NCBI RefSeq assembly: GCF_029027965.1
Contig: NZ_CP119082.1
Span: 2,775,001 to 2,839,000 of the forward strand
Origin: Paracoccus sp. S3-43
Lineage (GTDB): Bacteria > Pseudomonadota > Alphaproteobacteria > Rhodobacterales > Rhodobacteraceae
Length of the DNA: 64,000 bases
Direction: 5' to 3'
Every line of letters begins with the position of its first letter. Position 1 is the stretch's first letter. The notes beneath the pieces are model-generated. The model was not told the origin of the DNA. It ran no database searches and worked only from the letters and a program-made list of their open reading frames with translations. Made by a program: the position numbers and the translations under genes. Positions 1 through 8,541 of the stretch are shown here, piece after piece.

Positions 1-162
1 CTCGACCGACTGGATGCGCCCGCCGATGGCCGCGCCGAAGACCACGAAATACAGCACGGTGGACAGGACCGGCGACAGCAGCGACTGCATGACGGTGCGG
101 AAGAAGCGCGTCATCTCGTGGTGGAAGATCGCCCAGACGCCGGGCCAGTTGACCGCGCTCAT
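1..162 (-). CDS. ABC-2 type transporter permease, N-terminal part
   Basis: Only the first 54 codons are in the window; the gene runs off the left edge. The protein opens [17 protein letters not shown], continues with [12 protein letters not shown] and enters a hydrophobic segment at about residue 29 ([16 protein letters not shown]). That is the usual opening of ABC-2 membrane subunits of the YadH/NodJ export type, which form the channel driven by a separate ATPase. Its ATG shares bases with the TGA of the upstream ATPase gene (ATGA), so the two subunits are translated as a pair. The exported substrate cannot be told from the sequence. Confidence 0.85.
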   Translation of the reverse strand, partial: MSAVNWPGVWAIFHHEMTRFFRTVMQSLLSPVLSTVLYFVVFGAAIGGRIQSVE

Positions 163-1100
163 GCTGTCACCTCTTGCCGGGGTTCGCTGACCAGGGCGAT
201 GAACACCTCTTCCAGGCTGGACTGCCGGGTCGAGACGTCGCGCACCAGGATCCCCTGGGCGGCCAGATCGCCCAGCAGATGCGCGATGCCGGTGCGTTCC
301 GCCCGCGTGTCGTATTCATAGGTCAGCGCCCGGCCGTCCAGCGACAGCCGCAGGCCCCGGCCGGTCAGTTCGTCGGGGATCATGGTCAAAGGCTCGGACA
401 GTTCGACGGTCAGGGTCTTCTTGCCGAATTCGCCCATCAACTCGTGCGTGGGCTTGACCAGCAGCAGCCGGCCCTTGTTGATGACGCCGACGCGGTCGGC
501 CATTTCCTCGGCCTCTTCCAGGTAATGGGTGGTCAGGATGATGGTCACGCCGTCGCGGCGAAGCTGGTCGACGACCTCCCACATCTCGCGGCGCAGGGCC
601 ACGTCCACGCCCGCCGTGGGCTCGTCCAGGAACAGCACCTTGGGCCGGTGCGCCAGGGCCTTGGCGATCAGCACGCGGCGCTTCATGCCGCCCGACAATT
701 CGCGGGTCATGGCGTCGCGCTTGTCCCACAGGGCCAGGCTGCGCAGCACCTGTTCGATATAGGCCTCGTCCGGGCCTTCGCCATAGAGGCCGCGCGTGAA
801 GCGGACGCAGGCGATCACCGTTTCGAACGGCTCCAGCGCGACTTCCTGGGGCACCAGGCCGATCAGCCTGCGCGCCGCGCGCCAGTCGCTGCGGATGTCG
901 TGGCCGCCCACGCGGACCGTGCCGCCGGTCGGCACCACCAGCCCGCAGATGATCGAGATCAGCGTCGTCTTGCCCGCACCGTTCGGTCCCAGCAGGGCGA
1001 TGATCTCGCCTTCATGGATGTCCAGCGACACATCGCTCAGCGCGCGGGTGCCGCTGTCATATTGCTTGGACAGGTTGTCGATCTGGATGATCGCGGTCAT
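159..1100 (-). CDS. ABC transporter ATP-binding protein (ABC-2 exporter)
   Basis: This 313-residue protein is the ATPase partner of the permease that follows it. Walker A is GPNGAGKT at residues 38-45, the signature LSGGM lies near residue 136, and Walker B is LFLDEPTAG near 155, followed by the switch histidine in [15 protein letters not shown]. The C-terminal 80 residues are the accessory domain common in DrrA/NodI/YadG-type ATPases for drug or polysaccharide export. The ATG was chosen because the conserved fold starts within five residues and because it overlaps the TGA of the MFS gene upstream. It is the fourth gene in a run of overlapping genes: flavin reductase, MFS carrier, ATPase, permease. 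Confidence 0.93.
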   Translation of the reverse strand: MTAIIQIDNLSKQYDSGTRALSDVSLDIHEGEIIALLGPNGAGKTTLISIICGLVVPTGGTVRVGGHDIRSDWRAARRLIGLVPQEVALEPFETVIACVRFTRGLYGEGPDEAYIEQVLRSLALWDKRDAMTRELSGGMKRRVLIAKALAHRPKVLFLDEPTAGVDVALRREMWEVVDQLRRDGVTIILTTHYLEEAEEMADRVGVINKGRLLLVKPTHELMGEFGKKTLTVELSEPLTMIPDELTGRGLRLSLDGRALTYEYDTRAERTGIAHLLGDLAAQGILVRDVSTRQSSLEEVFIALVSEPRQEVTA

Positions 1101-2293
1101 TCGGCAGTCCTTTTCACATGCAACGCGGGGGCCTGCCGCCGCAAGATCGCGGCCAGGGCCAGGGCCAGCAGACCGAAGCCCGCCGCCCCGGTCAGGAAAG
1201 CCCCCGAATAGCCCAGATGGGCGACAAGGGGCGTCGACGCCAGGGGCGACAGGAACTGCCCCAGGAAAATGGCCGAGGTGATCAGCCCCGACACCAGCCC
1301 GCGATAGCGCGCGGGCGCCGCGTTCAGCGCCGTGGTGATGAAGGTGGGCATGCAGAAGCCAAGCCCCGCCCCGATCAGCGCCGCGCCCGCCATCGCCACC
1401 GCCAGCCCAGGCGCCAGGGCGATCGCGGCGAAACCCAGGGCCAGCATCAGATAGCCCAGCACCGGCGTGGCGATCCGGCCCAGCCGCACCAGGCCCGAGA
1501 TGACCGACATCACCGCGGCCGAGGCCATCATCGCCCCCATCACCGTGCCCGCATGGCGCGGATCCTCCAGCCCGATCCCGCGCAGGTGATAGGGCAGTTG
1601 GGTGGGAACCGCATAGAAGATCACGAAGGTCAGCCCGGCGGCCCCCGCCATGACCCCCGCGACCATCCGCCAACCGGGATCGGCGGGCAGTTCCAGGGCG
1701 GCAGAGGGACCGCGCGCGGATCCGTGCCGGTGCGGTTCGGGCAGGATGCGCCACAGCAGCGGCAACAGCGGCACGGCCAGGCCATAGATCGCAAAGGGCA
1801 GCCGGGGATCGCTGGCGGCCAGCAGCCCTGCGGTGGTCACGAAGGCCAGCCCGCCGACATTGGTCGCGGCCATCTGGTATCCCATCAGCCGCCCGCGCGC
1901 CGGGCCGTCGAAGTAATCGCCCACAAGCGCCGCCTGCGCCGTCATGATCAGCGCCACCCCCAGGCCAAGCGCCAGGCGGCTGGCCAGGATCGCCTCCAGC
2001 GTCGGCAGATACAGCCCGGCGGTTCCCGCGACGGCATAGATCGCCAGCCCCCACAGCAGCGGGCGGCGGCGGCCCAGCCGGTCGGCCAGAACCCCGGCCA
2101 GCGGCGCCACCACCGCGACCAGCAGCGACGGCGCGGTGATCAGCAGCCGGGTGATGGTGGGCGCCAGCGGATCATCGGCGAAAGCGGCTTCCAGCCCCGG
2201 CAGGGACGGAGTGATCGTCGCGTTCGACATCACCGTCAGCGTCGCGGCCAGCATCAGCCCCCAGCTTCGCGGATCGGACAGTAGGCGGTCCAT
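1097..2293 (-). CDS. MFS transporter (drug/metabolite efflux type)
   Basis: The 398-residue protein has the twelve hydrophobic segments of the major facilitator superfamily. The signature loop between segments 2 and 3 is present as [14 protein letters not shown] near residue 65. The first helix region carries [16 protein letters not shown], a pattern of Bcr/CflA-like and sugar or drug efflux carriers. The start sits one base into the TGA of the flavin reductase gene (TGATG) and the stop overlaps the ABC ATPase start (ATGA), so it belongs to that operon. Its substrate is unknown; efflux is inferred from family and from the exporter downstream. Confidence 0.9.
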   Translation of the reverse strand: MDRLLSDPRSWGLMLAATLTVMSNATITPSLPGLEAAFADDPLAPTITRLLITAPSLLVAVVAPLAGVLADRLGRRRPLLWGLAIYAVAGTAGLYLPTLEAILASRLALGLGVALIMTAQAALVGDYFDGPARGRLMGYQMAATNVGGLAFVTTAGLLAASDPRLPFAIYGLAVPLLPLLWRILPEPHRHGSARGPSAALELPADPGWRMVAGVMAGAAGLTFVIFYAVPTQLPYHLRGIGLEDPRHAGTVMGAMMASAAVMSVISGLVRLGRIATPVLGYLMLALGFAAIALAPGLAVAMAGAALIGAGLGFCMPTFITTALNAAPARYRGLVSGLITSAIFLGQFLSPLASTPLVAHLGYSGAFLTGAAGFGLLALALAAILRRQAPALHVKRTAE

Positions 2294-2877
2294 CAGCCGT
2301 CGTCCCAGGGGTGATAGGGGCGCGCGCGGCGTGCATCGGCCAGCGCCTCGACCCACCATTCCAGCCGGTGCGCAAAGACCGCCATCGCCGCCTCGGCCGC
2401 CGCAGCCTCGTTCGGATCGGTGATATGGCCCAGTTCGTCGAACCGCCGCCAGGGCGAGGCGAAGCTGACCGTGTCGCGCAGCGTGACCGTATGCAGTTCC
2501 GCCAGGATGATCCGCAGCGCCTCGACCGCGCGCAGCCCGCCCGAGAGGCCGCCATAGCCGATCAGCCCCACCGGCCGCGCCCACCATTCGGCGGTCACGC
2601 TGTCGATCAGCGTCTTGAGGTGGCCCGGTTCGGCATGGTTGTATTCAGGGGTCACGATGACGAAGCCGTCCAGATCCGCCATCCGTTTCCGCAGCCGTGC
2701 GATGGCCTCGGCATCGCCGATCTGCACCGGCAGCAGGTCGGGGTCGGCGGGGTCGATCATCCGCGTGGCGAAGCCGTGGCCTTCCAGTTGGCGGATCACC
2801 CAGAAGGCCACCCGGTCGTTGATCCGCCCCTCGCGGATCGACCCCAGGATCACCCCGATGCACTTGCGTTCCGCCAT
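2293..2877 (-). CDS. NADPH-dependent FMN reductase family protein
   Basis: The 194-residue flavodoxin-fold enzyme belongs to the FMN_red family (YieF/ChrR/azoreductase group), which reduces flavins, quinones, azo dyes or chromate with NAD(P)H. The phosphate-binding loop GSIREGRINDRVA lies at residues 11-23, and the diagnostic TPEYNHAEPGHLKTLID with the flavin-contacting YNH lies near residue 77. It is the first gene of the operon running left, with the MFS start overlapping its stop. The chromate transporter gene starts 162 bp away in the opposite direction. A chromate-reducing role is therefore plausible, but family members vary widely in substrate. Confidence 0.9.
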   Translation of the reverse strand: MAERKCIGVILGSIREGRINDRVAFWVIRQLEGHGFATRMIDPADPDLLPVQIGDAEAIARLRKRMADLDGFVIVTPEYNHAEPGHLKTLIDSVTAEWWARPVGLIGYGGLSGGLRAVEALRIILAELHTVTLRDTVSFASPWRRFDELGHITDPNEAAAAEAAMAVFAHRLEWWVEALADARRARPYHPWDDG

Positions 2878-3039
2878 CGCCTGTCCCTTGCGCGCTCTGT
2901 AAGGCTCCGGCCCTAAAGACAATCGTCGCGGGCCGAGGACAAGGCGAAAATGTCCCTGCTTGTTCCGGCGCGCCCCATTGCCCTGCCGCTCCCGCCCGTG
3001 CAAGAAACCCGCGATGCCGCCGATCAGGGGAAACCAGCC

Positions 3040-4230
3040 ATGCCCGCCCGCAGCACGCCGATCCAGGTTTTCCTGGTGTTCCTGAAGCTGGGCCTGACAT
3101 CCTTCGGGGGGCCGGTGGCCCATCTGGGCTATTTCCGCGACGAATTCGTGGTCAGGCGGCAATGGCTGTCGGACGCCGCCTATGGCGATCTGGTGGCGCT
3201 GTGCCAGTTCCTGCCCGGACCGGCCTCCAGCCAAGTGGGCTTCGCCCTGGGGCTGATGCGCGCGGGCTGGGCGGGGGCGGCGGCGGCATTCCTGGGCTTC
3301 ACCCTGCCCTCGGCGCTGCTGCTGGCGGGGCTGGCGCTGACCGGGCTGGGCCTGGGCGGCGGCGAGGCCGCGGCGGGCGTCATCCACGGGCTGAAGATCG
3401 TGGCCGTCGCCATCGTCGCCCAGGCCGTCTGGGGCATGGCGCGCAGCCTCTGCCCCGACCGGACGCGGGCGGGCATCGCCCTGGCGGCGGTCCTGGTGCT
3501 GATCCTGCTGCCGGGATCGGTGGGCATGATGGGCGCCATCGCCGCAGGCGCGGCGGCGGGGCTGGTCCTGTGCCGCGCGCCCGACGCCCCTGCCCCGGCG
3601 GCCTTCGCGACCCGAGTCTCGCGGCGGACGGGGCTGGCGGCGCTGATCGTCTTCGCGATCCTGCTGGCCGTCCTGCCGCTGCTGGCGCCCTGGAGCCAGG
3701 GATTCGCCCTGGCCGAGAGCTTCTTCCGCGCCGGATCGCTGGTCTTCGGCGGCGGCCATGTCGTCCTGCCGCTGCTGGAGGCCGGGACGGTCGCGACAGG
3801 CTGGATCGGTCCCGACGCCTTCCTGGCCGGATACGGGCTGGCGCAGGCGGTTCCCGGCCCGCTGTTCACCTTCGCGGCCTGGCTGGGCGCGCTGATGGCC
3901 GTTCCGCCCAACGGCATCGCCGGCGCGGCGATCGCGCTTCTGGCGCTGTTCCTGCCGGGCTTCCTGATCCTGACCGCCGCCCTGCCCTTCTGGGACCGGC
4001 TGCGCCGGCAACCGGGCGCGCAGGCGGCGATGGCAGGCGCCAATGCGGCGGTTGTGGGGATCCTGGGGCTGGCGCTCTATGATCCGGTCTTCGTCAGCGC
4101 GATCGGCGGCCGGGCCGATTTCGCCTTGGCCCTGACCTGCTTCCTGGCGCTGATCGTCTGGAAGGCCCCGTCCTGGGCAGTCGTGCTGCTGGCGGCTGGC
4201 GCGGGGGCGGCGATGACGCTGGCCGGGTGA
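3040..4230 (+). CDS. chrA: Chromate transporter ChrA
   Basis: This 396-residue membrane protein has the two tandem Chromate_transp domains of the CHR family. The first half contains FGGPVAHLGYFRDEFV and QFLPGPASSQVGFALGLMRAG; the second contains FGGGHVVLPLLE and GLAQAVPGPLFTFAAWLGAL. The repeated G-G-P/H and PGP motifs mark the duplication typical of long-chain ChrA exporters. I chose the ATG at 3040, preceded by AGGGGAA; an upstream in-frame ATG at 2950 would add an uncharacteristic leader. The gene is divergent from the flavin reductase and its stop abuts the gabT stop. The expected function is CrO4 efflux at the inner membrane. Confidence 0.93.
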   Translation: MPARSTPIQVFLVFLKLGLTSFGGPVAHLGYFRDEFVVRRQWLSDAAYGDLVALCQFLPGPASSQVGFALGLMRAGWAGAAAAFLGFTLPSALLLAGLALTGLGLGGGEAAAGVIHGLKIVAVAIVAQAVWGMARSLCPDRTRAGIALAAVLVLILLPGSVGMMGAIAAGAAAGLVLCRAPDAPAPAAFATRVSRRTGLAALIVFAILLAVLPLLAPWSQGFALAESFFRAGSLVFGGGHVVLPLLEAGTVATGWIGPDAFLAGYGLAQAVPGPLFTFAAWLGALMAVPPNGIAGAAIALLALFLPGFLILTAALPFWDRLRRQPGAQAAMAGANAAVVGILGLALYDPVFVSAIGGRADFALALTCFLALIVWKAPSWAVVLLAAGAGAAMTLAG

Positions 4231-5499
4231 TTATCCCCGCGCCGCCAGCAGGCTTTCGTCCAGGATGTCCAGGGCTTCCTCGAACACCGCGTCCGGGATC
4301 GTCAGCGGCGCGAGGAACCGGACCACGTTGCCATAGACCCCGCAGGTCAGCAGGATCAGCCCGCGCTTCAACGCCTCTTCCCGGACGCGGTTGGTGAAGT
4401 CGGGATTGGGGCTGTCGGTGCCCGGCAGGGTGAATTCGACCGCGTTCATGAAGCCGGGGCCGCGAATGTCGGCGATCTGCGGGATCTGGTCGCGCGCGGC
4501 GGCCAGCCGCTGCTTCAGCCGCTGGCCCAGGCGGGTGGCGCGGTCGCACAGCCCCTCGTCCTCGATCACGTCCAGCACGGCATGGGCGGCGGCGACGCCC
4601 AGCGGGTTGCCCGCATAGGTGCCGCCCAGGCCGCCGGGATCGGGGCTGTCCATCACCTCGGCCCGGCCCGTCACCGCGCTGATCGGCAGGCCCCCGCCCA
4701 GGCCCTTGGCCATGGTCACCAGATCGGCGGCGACGCCGTGATGCTCCATCGCGAACAGCTTGCCGGTGCGGGCGAAGCCGGTCTGCACCTCGTCCGCGAT
4801 CAGCAGCATCCCGTGATGATCGCACAGCGCGCGCAGTTCCGCCATGAAGCCCTGCGGCACCTCGTAGAAGCCGCCCTCGCCCTGGACCGGCTCGACGATG
4901 ATCGCGGCGACGCGGGCGGGTTCCAGATCGGCCTTGAACAGCTGTTGCAGGGCCTTCAGCGCGTCCTCCTTGGAAACGCCGTGCAGCGGGTTCGGGAAGG
5001 GCAGGTGCCAGACATCGGGCATCATCGGCCCGAAGCCCGCCTTGTAGGGCTGGACCTTGCCGGTCAGCGCCATGCCCATGAAGGTCCGCCCATGGAAACC
5101 GCCCGCGAAGCTGACGATGCCGGGGCGGCCGGTGTAATGGCGGGCGATCTTGACGGCGTTTTCCACCGCCTCGGCCCCGGTGGTGGCGAAGATGGTCTTT
5201 CTCTCGAAATCGCCGGGGACAAGCGCGTTCAGGCGTTCCGCCAGGGCGACATAGTTTTCGTAGGGAACGACCTGGTGGCAGGTATGGGTGAAACGGTCCA
5301 GCTGCGCGCGCACGGCCTCGATCACGCGGGGATGGCGGTGGCCGGTGTTCACCACCGCGATGCCCGCCGCAAAGTCGATATAGCGGTTGCCGTCCTTGTC
5401 CCAGATCTCGGCATTCTCGGCGCGGTCGGCATAGATCTGCGTCGTCATGCCCACGCCACGGGAAATGGCGGCGTTCTTGCGGTCGGTCATGCTGGTCAT
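4231..5499 (-). CDS. gabT: 4-aminobutyrate aminotransferase
   Basis: The 422-residue class III PLP aminotransferase moves the amino group of 4-aminobutyrate to 2-oxoglutarate, giving succinate semialdehyde and glutamate. The phosphate-binding TTGAEAVENAVKIAR is at about 106-120, the pyridine-binding Asp is D236 in IADEVQTGFARTG, and the Schiff-base lysine is K265 in VTMAKGLGGG. Length and motif spacing match GabT/PuuE. The ATG at 5499 has an AAGGGGG Shine-Dalgarno. A second ATG three codons in is possible. No succinate semialdehyde dehydrogenase is adjacent, so partners are elsewhere; the dehydrogenase at 59.4 kb is of another subtype. Confidence 0.93.
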   Translation of the reverse strand: MTSMTDRKNAAISRGVGMTTQIYADRAENAEIWDKDGNRYIDFAAGIAVVNTGHRHPRVIEAVRAQLDRFTHTCHQVVPYENYVALAERLNALVPGDFERKTIFATTGAEAVENAVKIARHYTGRPGIVSFAGGFHGRTFMGMALTGKVQPYKAGFGPMMPDVWHLPFPNPLHGVSKEDALKALQQLFKADLEPARVAAIIVEPVQGEGGFYEVPQGFMAELRALCDHHGMLLIADEVQTGFARTGKLFAMEHHGVAADLVTMAKGLGGGLPISAVTGRAEVMDSPDPGGLGGTYAGNPLGVAAAHAVLDVIEDEGLCDRATRLGQRLKQRLAAARDQIPQIADIRGPGFMNAVEFTLPGTDSPNPDFTNRVREEALKRGLILLTCGVYGNVVRFLAPLTIPDAVFEEALDILDESLLAARG

Positions 5500-5612
5500 C
5501 GGAATCCCCCTTCGGTTCGCGCGATGCTAGCGCAGCGGCAGGGCGCCGAACAGGCCCGGCTTGCGTCCGGCGACGGGCCGGGCGATGCTTGCCCCAACCA
5601 AGGAGGTTCCCG

Positions 5613-6032
5613 ATGCCCCCCGCCCGAACGATCGCCGGTCTTGCCGTCATCGCCAGCCTTGCCGCCTGCCAGGACGCGGGCGAACGGTCGGTCGCCCTGC
5701 TGCGGCCCGGCGGCAGCTTCACCGTCGCCCGCATCGACGGCGCCCCCGCCCCCGCAGGCGTCACGCTGGAAGTGGGCGAGGACGGACGCGTCAGCGGCCG
5801 CGCGCCCTGCAACCGCTACAGCGGCCAGTTGACCGAAAGCGGCGGGGCGATGGCCGTCAGCGGCATGGTGATGACCCGCATGGCCTGCGTCGAGACCGAC
5901 CGCAACCTGGCCGAGACGCGCTTCGCCACCGCCCTGGGCAGCGTCACCGCCGCGCGCGGCACGGCGGAGGGCATCGCCCTGACCGACCCCGAGGGCAAGG
6001 AACGAATCGGCCTGATCGCGGCCGGACGCTGA
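5613..6032 (+). CDS. META-domain lipoprotein (HslJ-like)
   Basis: The 139-residue protein starts with a signal peptide ending in a lipobox (IASLAAC, Cys near residue 17), so it should be a lipid-anchored envelope protein. The rest matches the META/HslJ fold: a strand-rich core with GRVSGRAPCNRYSGQL, MVMTRMACVETDRNLAETRFATAL and a final EGKERIGL strand. The two cysteines in APCN and MACV are typical of the family. The ATG was chosen because AAGGAGG lies at 5600-5606. In E. coli HslJ is linked to novobiocin resistance; the role here is unknown. It lies just upstream of the rhomboid gene on the same strand. Confidence 0.85.
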   Translation: MPPARTIAGLAVIASLAACQDAGERSVALLRPGGSFTVARIDGAPAPAGVTLEVGEDGRVSGRAPCNRYSGQLTESGGAMAVSGMVMTRMACVETDRNLAETRFATALGSVTAARGTAEGIALTDPEGKERIGLIAAGR

Positions 6033-6036
6033 CCCG

Positions 6037-6762
6037 GTGTTCCCGATCCGCGACCACAATCCGTCGCAGCAAAGCCCGCGGATCACCTATGCGCTGATCG
6101 CCGCCAATATCGCGATGTTCCTGCTGACCCTGCCGGCGGTGCAGGGCGGCGAATGGCTGTGGACGCGGCTGGCGCTCTATCCGCTGGCGGTGACGCATGG
6201 CGAGCTGCTGTGGGGCCTTCTGACGCATATGTTCCTGCATGGCGGGATTCTGCATCTTGCGGGCAACATGCTGTTCCTGTGGGTTTTCGGCGACAACATG
6301 GAGGAACAGCTGGGCCATATGGGCTTTCTGGCCTTCTACCTGATCGCGGGCCTCGCGGCGGCTGCGGCGCAGACCCTGGCCGAGCCGCTGTCGCCCATTC
6401 CGATGGTCGGCGCATCGGGGGCGATCGCCGGGGTGATGGGCGGCTATCTGCTGCTGTTTCCCCGCGCGCGGGTCGATACCGTCGCGATCTTCATCGTCTT
6501 CTTCAAGGTCTTCACCTTGCCCGCCTGGATCGTTCTGGGCGTCTGGCTGGCGATCCAGATCTTCGGCGGCTCGTCCTCGCCCGGCGATCAGGGCGGGACC
6601 GCCTATTGGGCCCATGCCGGGGGGTTTCTGGCCGGGGCGCTGCTGGCCCTGCCCCGCTTCCTGCGGCTGGGCGGTCCGGGGTTCTGGGCGCGCACCCACG
6701 GCCACCCGCCCCACCCCGAGGCCGTCTATGCTCCGACCCGCATCCCGCCGGTCGGGCGCTAG
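6037..6762 (+). CDS. Rhomboid family intramembrane serine protease
   Basis: The 241-residue integral membrane protein has about six hydrophobic segments. The catalytic pair of rhomboids is visible: the serine in GASGAIAGVMGGY near residue 128 and the histidine in WAHAGGFLAGALL near residue 191. The family's HGGILHLAGNMLFLWVFG motif lies near residues 68-85, with the His/Asn residues that line the oxyanion region. The start codon is GTG four bases after the lipoprotein stop, so the two genes are probably cotranscribed. Such proteases cut transmembrane segments of substrate proteins; no substrate can be named. Its TAG overlaps the convergent mnmD stop. Confidence 0.92.
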   Translation: MFPIRDHNPSQQSPRITYALIAANIAMFLLTLPAVQGGEWLWTRLALYPLAVTHGELLWGLLTHMFLHGGILHLAGNMLFLWVFGDNMEEQLGHMGFLAFYLIAGLAAAAAQTLAEPLSPIPMVGASGAIAGVMGGYLLLFPRARVDTVAIFIVFFKVFTLPAWIVLGVWLAIQIFGGSSSPGDQGGTAYWAHAGGFLAGALLALPRFLRLGGPGFWARTHGHPPHPEAVYAPTRIPPVGR

Positions 6763-7430
6763 GGTTTCACGCCGGCGCTCATGTGCCGCTTGCGGCCGAA
6801 GCCGGGGCGGCGCTCGACCCGGAACCCGGCCTGGGCCAGGGCGCGCCGCACCCCGCCCGCCGCCGTATAGGTGGCGAAGCTGCCCCCCGGCGCCGTGCAG
6901 CGCCCGACATGGACCATGATCTCGTCGCACCACATCTCGGGGTTCTTGGCGGGCGAAAAGCCGTCGAGGAACCAGGCATCGGCCCGCCCGTCCCAGCCGG
7001 GCAGGGTCAGCGCCACGTCGCCGATCCGCAGATGCAGTTCCACCTGCCCCACGCGGATCACCTCTCGGCCCCAGCCCGCGCGCAGTTGCGCCGCCGGATC
7101 GGCCAGTTCCGGGAAGGCCGCATGGGCCTGTTCCAGTTGCGCAAGGGACATCGGCCAGCCCTCGAAACTGGTCATCACCACCGGCACCGCCGCCACCTGC
7201 GCCAGGGCCAGGCAGTTCAGCCCGGTCCCGAAGCCCAGTTCCGCCACATGGAACCCAGGCCGCAGCCGCGCGGGCAGGCCGTTGCCGTCCAGGAAGACGT
7301 GCCGGGTCTCGGCCAGCCCGCCCGCAAGGCTGAAATAGGGATCGTCGAAGCGGGTGGAAACCGGCACGCCGCCGTCGCGCCAGTCAAGCTGCGGGTGGCG
7401 GGCGGGGTCGGGATCGGGTAACGCGCTCAT
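6759..7430 (-). CDS. mnmD: tRNA 5-methylaminomethyl-2-thiouridine methyltransferase MnmD (stand-alone)
   Basis: The 223-residue protein corresponds to the N-terminal methyltransferase half of MnmC, which methylates nm5s2U34 to mnm5s2U34 in certain tRNAs. SAM motif I is VAELGFGTGLNCLAL near residue 57, and the family's DAWFLDGFSPAKNPEMW with the DGF..KNP substrate loop lies near residue 146. It ends in GFGRKRHMSAG, which matches the end of this domain, so it is complete rather than truncated. The start MSALPDPDPARHPQLDW is standard. The neighbouring divergent gene encodes an MnmC-like FAD oxidase, the other half of the bifunctional enzyme. Confidence 0.9.
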   Translation of the reverse strand: MSALPDPDPARHPQLDWRDGGVPVSTRFDDPYFSLAGGLAETRHVFLDGNGLPARLRPGFHVAELGFGTGLNCLALAQVAAVPVVMTSFEGWPMSLAQLEQAHAAFPELADPAAQLRAGWGREVIRVGQVELHLRIGDVALTLPGWDGRADAWFLDGFSPAKNPEMWCDEIMVHVGRCTAPGGSFATYTAAGGVRRALAQAGFRVERRPGFGRKRHMSAGVKP

Positions 7431-7458
7431 GACGGCAGCTAGGGGAAAGGCAGGGGCC

Positions 7459-8475
7459 TTGACAAGCGTCACGATCATCGGCGGCGGCATCTTCGGCCTG
7501 ACCTGCGCCTGGGAGATGACCCGGCGCGGCGCCCCCGTCCGCCTGTTCGAGGCCGCGCGGATCGGCGCCGGATCCTCGGGCGGCCATGTCGGCGCCCTGG
7601 CCCCCCATGCGCCGGAAAACTGGAACCCCAAGAAACAATTCCAGCTGGACAGCCTGCTGATGGCCCCGGCCTTCTGGTCGGGGGTCGAGGCCGCCTCCGG
7701 CCTGCCCAGCGGCTACGCCCGCACCGGCCGCCTGCAACCCGTCGCCGCCGCCGACCGCCTGCAAGACCGCATCGCCGCCGCCGCCCGCTGGCCCCAGGAC
7801 TGCGCGATGCGTCTGACCGACACCCCGGCGGGCGGCCTGATCCCCGACAGCCCCTCGGGCCTGTGGCTGTTCGACGGATTGACCGCGCGCCTGTCCCCCC
7901 GCGCGGCGGGCGCGGCGCTGGCCGCCGCGATCCGCACCCGCGGCGGAGAGATCATCGAAGGCCAGCAGCCCGGCCCCCTCATCGGCCCGGTTATCTGGGC
8001 GACCGGCACGCCGGGCCTGGCGGATCTGTCCCGCGACCTCGGCCGCCCCATCGGCAAGGGCGTCAAGGGCCAGTCGGCGCTGCTGCGCCACGCCGCCCCC
8101 GACGCGCCGCAGGTCTTCGCCGACGGCCTGCATGTCGTGCCCCATGCGGACGGCACGGTGGCGATCGGCTCGACCTCGGAAAACGACTATGACCACCTGG
8201 ACCCCGACGACCGGATCGAGGCGTTGATCGCCCAGGCCCGCGCGATCTGCCCGCAGCTTCGCGACGCCCCGGTGATCGACCGCTGGGCGGGCGTCCGCCC
8301 CCGCGCGCAAAGCCGCGCCCCGATTCTGGGACCGTGGCCGGGCCGCCCCGGCCATTTCGTCGCTAATGGCGGCTTCAAGATCGGCTTCGGCATGGCCCCG
8401 AAGATCGCCCAGGCGATGGCCGACCTGATCCTGGACGGCCATGCCTCCATCCCCGAGGGCTTCCGCCTGACCTGA
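7459..8475 (+). CDS. FAD-dependent oxidoreductase (MnmC C-terminal domain/DAO type)
   Basis: The 338-residue protein opens with a dinucleotide-binding fold (VTIIGGGIFGLTCAWEMTRRG, acid E in LFEAARIG) and has the DAO-family layout. GAGSSGGHVGALAPHAPENWNPKK lies near residue 35, a second FAD contact near TGTPGL, and the C-terminal ANGGFKIGFGMAPKIAQAMADLI. It resembles the oxidase half of MnmC, which removes the carboxymethyl group from cmnm5U34. I place the start at TTG 7459, two residues before the first strand and behind AGGGGAAAGG. An ATG at 7429 would overlap the mnmD start codon and add ten residues. A glycine or D-amino-acid oxidase role is the main alternative. Confidence 0.82.
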   Translation: MTSVTIIGGGIFGLTCAWEMTRRGAPVRLFEAARIGAGSSGGHVGALAPHAPENWNPKKQFQLDSLLMAPAFWSGVEAASGLPSGYARTGRLQPVAAADRLQDRIAAAARWPQDCAMRLTDTPAGGLIPDSPSGLWLFDGLTARLSPRAAGAALAAAIRTRGGEIIEGQQPGPLIGPVIWATGTPGLADLSRDLGRPIGKGVKGQSALLRHAAPDAPQVFADGLHVVPHADGTVAIGSTSENDYDHLDPDDRIEALIAQARAICPQLRDAPVIDRWAGVRPRAQSRAPILGPWPGRPGHFVANGGFKIGFGMAPKIAQAMADLILDGHASIPEGFRLT

Positions 8476-8489
8476 TTTCACTTTGGCAG

Positions 8490-8532
8490 AAATATCCTCG
8501 GGGGGTCCGGGGGGCGAAGCGCCCCCGGCCTT
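8490..8532 (+). repeat. 43-bp dispersed element with G/C hairpin, copy A
   Basis: The element starts with AAATATCCTC, runs through a G-run and GTCC, and contains a perfect hairpin (GGGGGC, loop GAAG, GCCCCC). It differs by one base from copy B at 29282-29324 read on the other strand. It begins 14 nt after the TGA of the oxidoreductase and points in the same direction as that gene. A role as a 3'-end structure or terminator is inferred. Confidence 0.7.
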
Positions 8533-8541
8533 CGCCTGCCG

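Noticed and set aside
159..2054. Very long open frame spanning the ABC ATPase and part of the MFS gene
   Set aside because: Only its C-terminal half reads as a protein (the ATPase from 1100). The upstream part is Gly/Arg/Ala-rich out-of-frame sequence of the MFS gene.
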